Of a stretch of DNA of 64,000 nucleotides, positions 51,597-61,590 are shown in pieces. The translations under genes and the position numbers were made by a program. Origin of the DNA: Brachyspira innocens ATCC 29796. Lineage in GTDB: Bacteria > Spirochaetota > Brachyspiria > Brachyspirales > Brachyspiraceae. The notes under the pieces were generated by a model, which made no database searches, was not told where the DNA came from, and was given only the letters and a program-made list of their open reading frames with translations. The stretch lies in NCBI RefSeq assembly GCF_000384655.1, contig NZ_ARQI01000126.1:25187-89186 (forward strand), given 5' to 3'. The first letter of the stretch is position 1; the number at the start of each line of letters is the position of its first letter.

Positions 51597-52577
51597 TTAT
51601 TTTTCAAAAGGGTATTTTATTTTCCAACTTCTTCTTAAAGTATCCATTATATTCATTACTCTCAAAATATCCTCATGAGGCATTTCTTTGCATTCTAGTT
51701 TGCCGTTATTAATAGCATCAACGCATGAAAGTATTTGATATTCATATCCTGTTATTTGTTTTGGCACCTTAATAGTTTTTACAACTTTTCTATCAAGAGA
51801 ATAAACTGTTATGCTTTCTGGATTATTAATATTTTTTATCACCATATAACCTTTATCTCCGTTTATAACTCCTTCTCTGTTGGTTAATGCTGACATTGTA
51901 GAGTTTAATACAGCCATTTTTCCATCTTCAAATGTTAATGTAATAGAGTTTTGTTCATCTACGCCTTTTTTAGTTTTTACACAGCAGGAATCTATTTTAC
52001 TTATTTTATTTCCGAATACCATCAAAGCAAAATTAATAGTATAAACGCCCACATCAAGCAAAGCTCCACCTGCCAATTCTGGTTCTATTAATCTAGGAAC
52101 TTTATTTATAACATATCCTAAATTGGCAGTTAATGAACTTACTTTTCCTATAATACCGCTTTTTATAGTGTCATTTATTATTTGTCTGCTAGGCATATAT
52201 CTTGTCCATATAGCCTCTGCAAGTAAAAGTTTTTTCTTTTTTGCTAGTATTAATACTTCTCTTGCTTGCTTTGTATTAACAGTAAATGCTTTTTCACATA
52301 TTACATTTTTATTATTGTTTAAGCATAGTTTTATATGTTCATAATGATGTGAATGAGGTGTTGCTATATAAACTAAATCAATTTTTTCATCTTTTAACAT
52401 CTCTTCATAAGAGCCATAAAACTTTTTAAATCCGTATTTTTTGGCAAATGCTTTACTTCTTTTTAAATCTCTTGCACTTACAGCATATGATTCTACTTCT
52501 TTTATTTTGGCTATAGTTTTTGCCATAGTTTCTGCTATATGTCCAGCTCCTATAAAACCTATATTTATTTTTTTCAT
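51597..52577 (-). CDS. Gfo/Idh/MocA-family NAD(P)-dependent oxidoreductase
   Basis: 326 residues. The N-terminal Rossmann domain has IGFIGAGHIAETMAK and LVYIATPHSHHYEH. CEKAF supplies the family's catalytic Lys (normally EKP; here EKAF, as in dihydrodiol dehydrogenase-like members). The C-terminal domain has GGALLDVGVYTINFA, with the conserved Asp and a Tyr in place of the usual His. Members oxidise or reduce sugars and polyols, and the substrate is not predictable. It is a single-gene unit, with an upstream AAGGGG-type site (ATAAGGGGTAACTAAA). Confidence 0.85.
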   Translation of the reverse strand: MKKINIGFIGAGHIAETMAKTIAKIKEVESYAVSARDLKRSKAFAKKYGFKKFYGSYEEMLKDEKIDLVYIATPHSHHYEHIKLCLNNNKNVICEKAFTVNTKQAREVLILAKKKKLLLAEAIWTRYMPSRQIINDTIKSGIIGKVSSLTANLGYVINKVPRLIEPELAGGALLDVGVYTINFALMVFGNKISKIDSCCVKTKKGVDEQNSITLTFEDGKMAVLNSTMSALTNREGVINGDKGYMVIKNINNPESITVYSLDRKVVKTIKVPKQITGYEYQILSCVDAINNGKLECKEMPHEDILRVMNIMDTLRRSWKIKYPFEK

Positions 52578-52700
52578 TTTAGTTACCCCTTATTTTAGTT
52601 ATTTTATTAATAAAATAATATTAGAATTTTATTTATTGTCAATATAATAAAAACTTATACACTTGAATTTTTATATATTTATAATATAGTATAAAACATT

Positions 52701-53678
52701 ATGGAAGAGAATATAAACGAAACAAATAAAGAAAATACTTCTGAAGTATTAAATAATAATAAAGAAACAGAAAATAGTAATCCTGATTATAAAGAGTTTA
52801 CTGTTTCATTATCAAGTATAGATTATGAAGGACCTTTATCTATACTTTTTGATATGCTTAAAAGAAGCGAAAAAAATATATATGAAGTTTCTATTTTGGA
52901 AATTATAGATCAGTTTGTTGAATATTTAAAAGCTCAGGCAGCATTAAATCTTGATTCCACAGGGGATTTTTTGGTAGTTGCTTCTGAATTTCATTTATAT
53001 AAATCAAAAATGCTTTTGCCTCATGATATAGATGATGATAAGTTTACAGACAGATTAAAATTTGAAATAGTAGAGCAGATGCTTGAATTTCAGAGATATA
53101 AAATGGTTTCTGAAGAGCTTGACAGGCTTCAGGAGGCTTCTGACTCTATATTTGAACGTAAAGATACAGAGAGAGTAAAATTTTTTAATAATATTAATTC
53201 TTTAGATGATAATGAAGTTGCTTGGAAAGATGTTACGCTTTATGATTTGGTGTATGCTTTTACGAAAGTGCAGTTTGTACCAGAAACAGATTTGGCAGTT
53301 CTCTCTGGAATGTCCAATTTTCATATAGATAATGCTATTGATATGATAAGGATAAAATTATCAGAAACGGCTTTTTTCCCTTTTATAGTATTATTTAAAG
53401 ACGGAGTTACGAAAAGACAGCTTGTTACATTCTTTTTAGCTATGCTTGAGCTCGTTAAAGAAAAAGAGATTTTACTTAAACAAGAGGTACGATTTAAAGA
53501 GATATATGTATTTAAAAGAGATGAGCGTTTTATACATAAAGAAAATAGCGATGGTGAAGAAGAAAATAATAATGCGGAAGAAGTTTCTAATGAAGAAATT
53601 AAATCAGAAGGCAATATAAATATAGAAAACAATTCTTCAGAAGAAAATAATGAAAATATTTTAGATAATCAAAATTAA
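52701..53678 (+). CDS. scpA: Segregation and condensation protein A
   Basis: 325 residues. The conserved core starts at about residue 36: YEGPLSILFDMLKRSEKNIYEVSILEIIDQF, then STGDFLVVASEFHLYKSKMLLP, the ScpA/kleisin N-domain that clasps the SMC neck. The C-terminal winged helix follows (VTKRQLVTFFLAMLELVKEKEI). Acidic Asn-rich tails at both ends (1-33 and 280-325) are longer than usual. ScpA bridges SMC heads with ScpB in the chromosome condensin. scpB is not adjacent. The DUF285 gene follows 23 bases downstream, probably in the same transcript. Confidence 0.95.
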   Translation: MEENINETNKENTSEVLNNNKETENSNPDYKEFTVSLSSIDYEGPLSILFDMLKRSEKNIYEVSILEIIDQFVEYLKAQAALNLDSTGDFLVVASEFHLYKSKMLLPHDIDDDKFTDRLKFEIVEQMLEFQRYKMVSEELDRLQEASDSIFERKDTERVKFFNNINSLDDNEVAWKDVTLYDLVYAFTKVQFVPETDLAVLSGMSNFHIDNAIDMIRIKLSETAFFPFIVLFKDGVTKRQLVTFFLAMLELVKEKEILLKQEVRFKEIYVFKRDERFIHKENSDGEEENNNAEEVSNEEIKSEGNINIENNSSEENNENILDNQN

Positions 53679-53701
53679 TAAATTTTTTTAATATTTAAGT
53701 T

Positions 53702-56056
53702 ATGAGTAAATATAAACCAAACAATAAAACTGAATTAAGAAGTTTAATAGAAAATAGTAATATATATTTAGGCGATATTGATACTTCTTTAATAACTGAT
53801 ATGTCTCATTTATTTTCAAAAACTAATAGAGAAGATTATTCAGGCATAGAGAATTGGAATACAGAAAATGTTATTAATACTGAGTCTATGTTTCAAATAT
53901 TGAAAAATTTTAACAGTAATATAAATAATTGGAATGTTTCAAAAGTTGAAAGTATGAAAAGAATGTTTTCAGGCTGCAGTCAGTTTAATCAGCCTTTAGA
54001 TAAATGGGATACTTCAAAAGTAAATAATATGGAAGGCATGTTTTTTGCTTGTAGAGAATTTAATCAGGATATTAAAAGCTGGAACACATCCAATGTTACA
54101 AATATGGCTAATATGTTTTGTTTATGTGAAAAGTTTAATCAGCCTTTAGATAAATGGAATGTTTCTAAAGTTGAAAATATGACGGGTATGTTTGCTGGTG
54201 CTTATAATTTTAATAAGTCTTTAAATGATTGGGATACTTCTAATGTAAAATATATGTTTTCTATGTTTAATGGGGCAGGAAGTTTTAACAAGCCTTTAAA
54301 TAAATGGAATACTGTAAAATTAGAAAGTATGTCTTATATATTTTATAAGGCATTAATGTTTAATCAGGATTTATCAGATTGGAATTTATATAATGTATCA
54401 GATTTAGATTTTGCATTTGAAGAAACTTCACTAAAAAATAATAATAAAATCCCTATACAATTTATAGTTGCTGAATATGTAACAGCAAAGAATAAATCAT
54501 CAAAAATTACACAGTTTGAGATAATAAAAAATAACGTGAAAGAAGCATATAAAAGCATTATTAATTATAACAATAAAATATATGCTGATTTTAGAATAAT
54601 GCTTGAAAATGAATTTTATACAGAATTAAAAGCTAATAATGATGAAGTATTAAATTTGAGCAGTATAGAAGATATAGAGAATTGGGTAAATTATGATAAA
54701 AAGAATAATAAAAAATTAAAATTCATTGATGATATAATAAAAGAAAAAGAAATAAAAGTTTTTAGTAAAGATAAATCAAAAATTATAGACATGAAAATAA
54801 TAAAGTATATTTATTTAGAGTATTATAATTTAAAAAAATATATTTATAAAATACAAACACTTGATAATATAATTAATTTTCTTGATGAAGATAGTTTTAA
54901 AAATTGTATAAGAGAAATATATATTAATTCTCAAAAAGATGTTTCTGTTTTAGTTTGCGGTGTATATGCTGATGATAATATGTTAATTGAGATGTACAAT
55001 AGAGAAAATAGTTCTTTATTGTTTATGAGGATTTTAGCATTGCATACAGACAGTAAATTCGCTTTAAGTTTATTATATAATGTTTTTGCTAGGAATAAAA
55101 AGACTTCAATTAAAAAAGAGGCTATTAGTTTATTAAATTCTATTTCTGAAAAAATGAATTTAGAATTATATGAATTAGGTTTTAAAGTAGTATATGATTT
55201 CGGATTTGATAAAAGGGGAGAGAAAATCATAGAAGTAAATGATAATAAATATAAAATCTCTCTTAAAAATAATAATTCAGTAGAATTGTTTGATATTAAT
55301 AATAAAAAAGAATTAAAATCAATACCGAAATACTTTCCTGAAAATATAAAAGAAGAAATAAAGCATATTAGAAAAGAGATTCCAAATATATTGAAAAGTC
55401 AGAATTACAATTTAATAAAAATTTTAATAAGCGGTAAGAAATATAATTATAAATTTTGGAAAGATATTTTTATTGATAATCCTATAATGAATAAATATGC
55501 ATATAGTTTAATTTGGAATTTATATGATGAAAATATGAATTTTAAAACTTCTTTCAGATATTTAGGCGACAGCAGTTATACTGATTGCAATGATAATAAT
55601 GTTGTTATAGATGAAAATTGTTATATTAATTTATCTAGCGTATTTGATTTAACTAAAGAAGATATAACAAAATGGAAAATACATTTAAATGATTATGAGA
55701 TATTTCAGCCTATAAATCAGTTTCCAATTATCAATATAGATATCTCAGATTTCAATAAAGTAATAGAAAAGCTTCAAAACATAGAAATAGTTTATTCCAG
55801 TTTGAAAGCATTTGCAAGCAGATATTCTATGAATGTTATTTATGAATTTTCAGAGAGTATATTTTATTTTGAAGATTTTAAAAAAGATAAATTTACTATT
55901 CAAATTAAATTTGATGAATATATTAGTAATGGAGATATTGTTAAAATTAATATATCATTTTACAATAGTGAAAATAAAACAGTTGAAAATAGATTCATAT
56001 ATTATTGGCTTGTTTTGATGATAAGTGATTTTAAAAAAGAAAAACTTTTTTATTAA
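53702..56056 (+). CDS. DUF285-repeat protein joined to a DUF4132-like region
   Basis: 784 residues. After an N-terminal cap (YKPNNKTELRSLIENSNIYL), about eight repeats of some 25 residues (25-235) follow the DUF285/BspA-like pattern W-(D/N)-T-S-x-V-x-x-M-x-x-M-F-x-x-A-x-x-F-N-x-x-(L/I)-x-x-W. These are also known as PARCEL repeats and form solenoids. The middle is helical. The C-terminal part (about 540-784) resembles DUF4132: WKDIFIDNPIMNKYAYSLIW, later DLTKEDITKWKIHLNDYEIFQPINQFP. No signal peptide is seen, so it is probably cytosolic, unlike most surface BspA proteins. Function is unknown. The next gene repeats its N-terminus. Confidence 0.75.
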   Translation: MSKYKPNNKTELRSLIENSNIYLGDIDTSLITDMSHLFSKTNREDYSGIENWNTENVINTESMFQILKNFNSNINNWNVSKVESMKRMFSGCSQFNQPLDKWDTSKVNNMEGMFFACREFNQDIKSWNTSNVTNMANMFCLCEKFNQPLDKWNVSKVENMTGMFAGAYNFNKSLNDWDTSNVKYMFSMFNGAGSFNKPLNKWNTVKLESMSYIFYKALMFNQDLSDWNLYNVSDLDFAFEETSLKNNNKIPIQFIVAEYVTAKNKSSKITQFEIIKNNVKEAYKSIINYNNKIYADFRIMLENEFYTELKANNDEVLNLSSIEDIENWVNYDKKNNKKLKFIDDIIKEKEIKVFSKDKSKIIDMKIIKYIYLEYYNLKKYIYKIQTLDNIINFLDEDSFKNCIREIYINSQKDVSVLVCGVYADDNMLIEMYNRENSSLLFMRILALHTDSKFALSLLYNVFARNKKTSIKKEAISLLNSISEKMNLELYELGFKVVYDFGFDKRGEKIIEVNDNKYKISLKNNNSVELFDINNKKELKSIPKYFPENIKEEIKHIRKEIPNILKSQNYNLIKILISGKKYNYKFWKDIFIDNPIMNKYAYSLIWNLYDENMNFKTSFRYLGDSSYTDCNDNNVVIDENCYINLSSVFDLTKEDITKWKIHLNDYEIFQPINQFPIINIDISDFNKVIEKLQNIEIVYSSLKAFASRYSMNVIYEFSESIFYFEDFKKDKFTIQIKFDEYISNGDIVKINISFYNSENKTVENRFIYYWLVLMISDFKKEKLFY

Positions 56057-56073
56057 ATATTAGGATTTTAATT

Positions 56074-56574
56074 GTGTATAAACCAAAGAATAAAATTGAA
56101 TTAAGAAGTTTAATAGAAAACAATAATATTTATTTAGGTGATATTGATACTTCTTTAATAACTGATATGTCTATGCTTTTTGATAAACCTAATTTTGCAT
56201 GTTTTGAAGGTTCTTACAGCGAATACGAGGATTACAATGTAAGAGTAGATTTTTCAGGTATAGAAAAATGGGACACTTCTAATGTTATAACAATGAAATC
56301 TATGTTTCATAATATAAAAAATTTTAATATAAATATTAATGATTGGAATGTGTGTAATGTTACTGATATGAGTTATATGTTTTATGGAGCTAGTAGTTTC
56401 AATATGCCTTTATATAAATGGGATGTAAGCAATGTAAAAAATATGTGCAGTATGTTTAAAAATGCTCTAAGTTTTAATCAGAATTTAGATGATTGGAAAG
56501 TAAGTGAGGATACTTATACAAAAGATATGTTTATAAATACAAATTTAACTGAAGGTCCTAAATGGTACATATGA
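56074..56574 (+). CDS. Short DUF285-repeat protein
   Basis: 166 residues from a GTG at 56074 after TTAGGA. The first 35 residues (YKPKNKIELRSLIENNNIYL...) are almost identical to the start of the preceding 784-residue protein, followed by four DUF285 repeats, then the stop. It looks like a partial duplication of the previous gene, without the DUF4132-like part. It lies 17 bases after that gene and 48 bases before a membrane protein gene, all on the same strand. Confidence 0.75.
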   Translation: MYKPKNKIELRSLIENNNIYLGDIDTSLITDMSMLFDKPNFACFEGSYSEYEDYNVRVDFSGIEKWDTSNVITMKSMFHNIKNFNININDWNVCNVTDMSYMFYGASSFNMPLYKWDVSNVKNMCSMFKNALSFNQNLDDWKVSEDTYTKDMFINTNLTEGPKWYI

Positions 56575-56622
56575 GTTTTTATTATTAAATTATAAAAATA
56601 CAAAAATTGTGAGGGTTTATGA

Positions 56623-57702
56623 ATGACAAATTTATTATATAGTATATTGCATAATGAATATTTTGTTTTGATTGTTTTTCTTATTATTTTAGTGATTATT
56701 TTCAAATATTTAATGAAAAATAAGTACTGTCCTTATTTTTATATAAAAGATATAACTTTTTTTATACTTAAAGACAATATTAATAATATATATATTTATT
56801 GCAATAGATTTGAAAATATTGATGAGGGTATTCACTATTTGTATACGGGTAAAATATTTATAAATAATTCTAATTTTTTTGGTATTTATGGGATTGCAGG
56901 AAATAGCAAAAAGATTGAAGTTTTTGACTATGATACTGAAGAAGAGTTTATAACTTTAAACAGAATAAATATTGCAGAAATAAATTTAAAAAATAATAGT
57001 ACTTCAAAAATTAAATATGATATGTATATTAATGGCAAAAAAATAGAAGGTATTTTTGAAATAATTAATAATCCTAAAATAAATATAAAAAATTTCAATA
57101 TATGCGGATTTAAATTTTTAAAAACTAATGACAGAGGAATGACTGTAACAATTCTTAATCATTTATTTAATTTTTATTATGCATTTATAGATAATAAAGA
57201 TAAAATAAACTTTGATATTAACGGCGAATATAATTTTTCAGAAGATTTTAAATATCAAAAAGAAAAAGAGCTTTCATATGAAGTTAGTTCATTTTTAAAA
57301 CAATTTTCTGTTTATGAATTAAAAAAATATTTTCTTAAACTTAGAGATTTATATGCATTTAATATATTATACTTAGATGAAAAAACTATTTGTATATATA
57401 AAAGAATTACTCAAGCAGAAGAAGATAAAAAACTTATAATTAATAATATTTCTCTTATTTATGATTTGAATAGTCAAAAATTAATAAGTTCTTCTTTTAA
57501 AGATTTAGTAAATAATTCTGATGATTTATTAAAAAGATATAAAGCACCCAATAATTTTTATAATGATAATTTAATATTTCTTACAACAGATATAGGTATT
57601 ATAGTTATGTCTGATAATGGCTATGAAAAAATATTTATTTCTTTAGATGATTTAAAAGATTATATAAATAAAGAGCATTATCTGGCTTATTTATTTAATT
57701 GA
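56623..57702 (+). CDS. Single-pass membrane protein of unknown function
   Basis: 359 residues: one N-terminal transmembrane helix (about 13-31), then a soluble region rich in Asn, Lys and Ile with mixed strands and helices. It is probably anchored with the bulk in the cytosol, given the Lys-rich segment after the helix. I recognise no family. It is the fourth gene of a likely scpA-DUF285-DUF285 transcript. Its base composition is even more AT-rich than its neighbours', and its Asn content is high, which may indicate fast evolution or transfer. Confidence 0.6.
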   Translation: MTNLLYSILHNEYFVLIVFLIILVIIFKYLMKNKYCPYFYIKDITFFILKDNINNIYIYCNRFENIDEGIHYLYTGKIFINNSNFFGIYGIAGNSKKIEVFDYDTEEEFITLNRINIAEINLKNNSTSKIKYDMYINGKKIEGIFEIINNPKINIKNFNICGFKFLKTNDRGMTVTILNHLFNFYYAFIDNKDKINFDINGEYNFSEDFKYQKEKELSYEVSSFLKQFSVYELKKYFLKLRDLYAFNILYLDEKTICIYKRITQAEEDKKLIINNISLIYDLNSQKLISSSFKDLVNNSDDLLKRYKAPNNFYNDNLIFLTTDIGIIVMSDNGYEKIFISLDDLKDYINKEHYLAYLFN

Positions 57703-57781
57703 TTTTTATATTATTGTTTTTTTTCATTAATTGATTTATTATTAACATAATTATAATTACTCTTTATTTAAGGAAAATATT

Positions 57782-58813
57782 TTGAGAACAATAAGACTTG
57801 ATATAGAAACTAGAGAAAAAGCTTTTTTATCTCCCGCAGCATCATTTTCATCTGAAAGCAAAGGAACAGTATACCCAAGAGAAAAAGATGATATAAGAAC
57901 AATTTATATGCAAGACAGAGACAGAATAGTTCATAGCGAATATTTTAGGCGTCTTAAAGATAAGGCACAGGTTATAATGCTTTCGGTGGGAGATTTCAGA
58001 ACTAGGCTTACACATACACTTGAAGTTATGCAGATAGCAAGAAGTATAGCAAGGGCATTAAGGCTTAATGAAGATTTAACAGAGGCTATTGCATTTGGTC
58101 ATGATTTGGGACATTCTCCATTTGGACATGCTGGAGAGAAGGCTATATCAAAATATTTTAAAGGTTTTCATCATTCTTCGCATTCTTTAAGAGTAGTTGA
58201 GCATTTAGAAAAAGGTAAGGGACTTAATTTAAGTTTTGAAGTAAGAGATGGAATTATAAAGCATACAAAAGGAAAAAACGGAAAACTTATTTCTGACTCT
58301 TCTGGTCCTTCCACTAATGAGGGTATGATTGTAAGGATATCAGATACTATAGCATATGCTAATCATGATGTTGATGATGCTATAAGATACGGACTTCTTA
58401 AATATGAGGATTTACCAAAAGATATTGTAAAAGTATTAGGCACTACATACGGAGAGAGAGCTGATACTATGATTATGGGTGTGATAGAAGCAAGTATGGA
58501 GAAGATGGAAATAGATATTGATGAGAAAGTTTTAAAGGCTATTAATGATTTGAGGGCTTTTATGTTTAAAACTGTTTATGAAAGCAAGGCTATACTTGAA
58601 GATGTAGAGAGAGTTAATAGAATTATATCTACTATATTTGAATATTTATTAAAGCATAAAGAAATAATAGAAGAGGATAATTTATTTAAAAAAGCGGATA
58701 TTCCTTATAAAAGCGATGAAGAACTTGTTAAAGATTATGTAGCTCATCTTACTGATTCGGAGGCTGTAAGTTTGCATAAAAAAATTACTTACGGAAAACT
58801 CAATTATATTTAG
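57782..58813 (+). CDS. dgt: dGTP triphosphohydrolase-like HD-domain protein
   Basis: 343 residues. HD-domain metal residues are clear: RLTHTLEVMQIARSIA (H78), FGHDLGHSPFGHAGE (H107, D108, H111, H116) and later RISDTIAYANHDVDDA (Asp). RDRIVHSEYFRRLKDKAQV is the family's opening motif. The length matches the shorter 'dGTPase-like' subgroup. It hydrolyses dNTP to the nucleoside and triphosphate and so tunes dNTP pools. The start is a TTG at 57782 after AAGGAAAATA. A strong terminator follows, so it is the end of the unit. Confidence 0.9.
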   Translation: MRTIRLDIETREKAFLSPAASFSSESKGTVYPREKDDIRTIYMQDRDRIVHSEYFRRLKDKAQVIMLSVGDFRTRLTHTLEVMQIARSIARALRLNEDLTEAIAFGHDLGHSPFGHAGEKAISKYFKGFHHSSHSLRVVEHLEKGKGLNLSFEVRDGIIKHTKGKNGKLISDSSGPSTNEGMIVRISDTIAYANHDVDDAIRYGLLKYEDLPKDIVKVLGTTYGERADTMIMGVIEASMEKMEIDIDEKVLKAINDLRAFMFKTVYESKAILEDVERVNRIISTIFEYLLKHKEIIEEDNLFKKADIPYKSDEELVKDYVAHLTDSEAVSLHKKITYGKLNYI

Positions 58814-58848
58814 ATAAAAATATGTATAAAAAATCTATAAAAAATTAT

Positions 58849-58890
58849 AAAGCCTTATGATAATTTATTATAATATTATTATAGGGCTTT
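58849..58890 (+). terminator. Terminator after dgt
   Basis: AAAGCCTTATGATAAT (58849-58864) pairs with ATTATTATAGGGCTTT (58875-58890), 16 bp with two G-U pairs, loop of 10, then ACTTTTTATTT. Confidence 0.85.
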
Positions 58891-58956
58891 ACTTTTTATT
58901 TGATTGAAATTAAAATATTTATAATATAAAAAATACCAAAATAGAAGTTAATAATT

Positions 58957-59901
58957 ATGGATATATTTTTTGAAGAGTATGTAAAAATAAATGGTATAGA
59001 AGAATATTTTATACATTATCCTAAAAAATCAAATACATCATTAATATTTCTGCATGGCGGACCTGGTGAAAGCGAATCATATTTTTTATATAAAATGCAT
59101 TCAAAAAATCAAAATTATAATTTAGTGTATTATGATCAAAGAGGGACTGGAAAAACTCAGTTAAAAAATAAATCCAAAGAAAATGATATAACAATAGAAA
59201 AATTATTATTAGATTTGAAAGAAACTATTAATTATGTAAAAGAAAAATATAAATCAAAATATATTATTTTACTAGGTCATTCTTTTGGAAGTGTTTTAGG
59301 TATTGAGTTTATAAAAAAATATCCAAACACAGTTTCAGCATATATTGGAATGGGGCAGGTTGTTAGTTTTAAAGTAGGGGAGAAAACTGGATTTGATTAT
59401 TGTTTTGATTTAGTGAAAAAAAGCGGAAGTAAAAAATATATTGAGAAAATGTGTAAGTTAAAAAATTATCCTTTTAATATAAATAATAATAATGTTTTTG
59501 ATTTATTTAAAAGTTTTAGAGAAGTGCAGGCTGAATATAAATTGGCTGGATATTATGAAGGACAAGATAAATTAAAAAAGATTATAAAACAAAGTCCTAT
59601 ATATTCATTTAAAGATATGTTTAATTTTAGTCCATTAACATTAAACAAAAATATAATATATTATTTACTAGATTATGATACGAGTAAATTTACTAATTTT
59701 AATATACCAATATTTTTTATATGCGGTAAAAATGATTGGCAGGTACCAACTGTAACAGTGCTGGAATATTATAAACAGATAAAAGCTCCAGATAAAGACA
59801 TATTTATAATAGAAAATGCAGGACATCTTCTTAATATAGAAAATACATATGAATATAATATCACTGTAGAAGGAATATGCAGCAGAATTAGCGGACAGTA
59901 A
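58957..59901 (+). CDS. Alpha/beta hydrolase (proline iminopeptidase-like)
   Basis: 314 residues. The oxyanion motif HGGPG (33-37), YYDQRGTGKT (58-67) and the nucleophile elbow GHSFGS (S109) match the S33 / proline iminopeptidase-like group. The acid is in CGKNDWQVP and the His in NAGHLLN. All members of the triad are present, so it should be an active hydrolase, perhaps an aminopeptidase for N-terminal Pro or an esterase. No signal peptide, so it is cytosolic. It is a single gene, ending 4 bases from the convergent TPR gene. Confidence 0.85.
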   Translation: MDIFFEEYVKINGIEEYFIHYPKKSNTSLIFLHGGPGESESYFLYKMHSKNQNYNLVYYDQRGTGKTQLKNKSKENDITIEKLLLDLKETINYVKEKYKSKYIILLGHSFGSVLGIEFIKKYPNTVSAYIGMGQVVSFKVGEKTGFDYCFDLVKKSGSKKYIEKMCKLKNYPFNINNNNVFDLFKSFREVQAEYKLAGYYEGQDKLKKIIKQSPIYSFKDMFNFSPLTLNKNIIYYLLDYDTSKFTNFNIPIFFICGKNDWQVPTVTVLEYYKQIKAPDKDIFIIENAGHLLNIENTYEYNITVEGICSRISGQ

Positions 59902-59905
59902 ATAT

Positions 59906-61498
59906 TTATTTTGCTGCTTCTGTATTTAATATTTTGTATCCTAATTTTTTTGACTCTTCTAAATAATGATTGCTTTTTTCTGTATACTCTTTCATTTTTT
60001 CTGCAGTAATTGTTGTTAATTTTGAATATTCATCATAAACTAATGATAAATAATAATAACTTTCTGCTAATACGGATTTTGATTTATTGTTTTTTATAGA
60101 CTGTAAAAAATTATATTCAGATTCTTTTAAATCTTTTACCTGTTTTTCTACTTGATATCTGTAAAGGGATACTATACCTTTATTATTTAAAAGATAAAAA
60201 TTATTCTTTTCAATATTAAGACCGTATTCTATGTCTTTTTGTGCATTATCCAAACTTTTAATATCATTATTTATTTTATAATCTATTAAATATAGCCAGC
60301 CTCTGTTTATATATATTGAAGTGTTATTTTTATCAATATTCAAGGCTTTATTATAATTGTCTAATGACATATTAAAATATTTTTTATCGCTTGTGTTTTT
60401 ATATTTTTCATTATAAAGGTCAGAATATATAAGAAGTGTACTTAAATCATCTGTATTATTATTATCTTCAACTGCTCTGTTATAATCATTTAATGCTAGA
60501 GTAAAATAATTTTCATCGGCTGTATAGTGATATTTTTTTGTGTATAGAACGGATCTGTCCTTTAATACATCAATATTGCTCTCTTCGTTAAAATTATTAA
60601 TATCTATAATTCTATTATAATCTTTCAAAGCGGCATTAAAATATTTATCATCTGAAGTTTCCTGATATTTTTTACTGAATAGTAATGCTCTGTTTTTTAA
60701 TACTGCTGTATTATTGTCGTTTGAGTTCAGCATTCTTGTATATATGCTTATAGCACTATCATCATTTCCATTTTCAACTTCTTTTATAGCCATAAGTGAT
60801 AATTCATTAATATTAAGATTTTCTTCAGTGTTTTTATTCTTTTTTACAACATTCCAAAAAACATTGTCTCCTTTTTTATTGTATTTATAGTAATCGTTTT
60901 TTAATACAAGTTTATCACCGTCATAATTTGTATCAATAATTTTATTATCATTATTGTTAGAAATTCCTTCAGAATAAATTTCTTTATTTTTATTATTTTT
61001 TTCATCATTATTATCATTTATACTATCTTTTATGTTAATATCATCATCTTCTTCTTTATTATCAGAGCTTCCTCTAAATAATAATGCTCCAACTATAATT
61101 GTTGCTAATGCTGAAATAAAAACAATAACAACAGTTCTTGTATCCAAACTGTTTATAAATTGATTATTATTAAAAAATTCGTTAAAACTATTAATATGAG
61201 GAGCTATATACTCATCATATTTTATATCCATTAGATAATCTAAGTTCTTTTTAATATTATTTCTGTTTAGTATATCATTTTTATTGCTTATTACTGTATT
61301 TGTATAAAAATTAGTGTTTATATTTGAGTATGCATTATTTTGTGATACATTATTTGAATTGTATATCCATAAACATATTCCAGCTATTATTACGGCTATG
61401 AATAGTATTATTGTTAACATAACACCATTTGAAGCAGGCTTTTCATTTGCATATTCATAATTTTCATCATTTTTTATAAAATTATGCTCTTGTTCCAT
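59906..61498 (-). CDS. TPR protein with two membrane helices
   Basis: 530 residues. Membrane segments lie at about 26-45 and 122-142, with a 75-residue Asn-rich loop between them. Then comes an acidic disordered stretch (145-215), and about seven TPR-like units (225-520) with repeated ...RALLFSKKYQETSDDKYFNAALKDYNR-type sequence. Repeats of about 45 residues are nearly alike (DKYFNAALKDYNR, ENYFTLALNDYNR, KKYFNMSLDNYNK), showing recent internal duplication. The TPR region faces the cytosol if the first helix has its N-terminus inside. Partner and role are unknown. Confidence 0.75.
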   Translation of the reverse strand: MEQEHNFIKNDENYEYANEKPASNGVMLTIILFIAVIIAGICLWIYNSNNVSQNNAYSNINTNFYTNTVISNKNDILNRNNIKKNLDYLMDIKYDEYIAPHINSFNEFFNNNQFINSLDTRTVVIVFISALATIIVGALLFRGSSDNKEEDDDINIKDSINDNNDEKNNKNKEIYSEGISNNNDNKIIDTNYDGDKLVLKNDYYKYNKKGDNVFWNVVKKNKNTEENLNINELSLMAIKEVENGNDDSAISIYTRMLNSNDNNTAVLKNRALLFSKKYQETSDDKYFNAALKDYNRIIDINNFNEESNIDVLKDRSVLYTKKYHYTADENYFTLALNDYNRAVEDNNNTDDLSTLLIYSDLYNEKYKNTSDKKYFNMSLDNYNKALNIDKNNTSIYINRGWLYLIDYKINNDIKSLDNAQKDIEYGLNIEKNNFYLLNNKGIVSLYRYQVEKQVKDLKESEYNFLQSIKNNKSKSVLAESYYYLSLVYDEYSKLTTITAEKMKEYTEKSNHYLEESKKLGYKILNTEAAK

Positions 61499-61590
61499 GC
61501 AAAAATCCCGATATTAGTATGTTATTTATCGGATTGATGTATTATAAAAAAAAATAAATATGATAACTAAATTAAGAATTTTTTGTGAAT

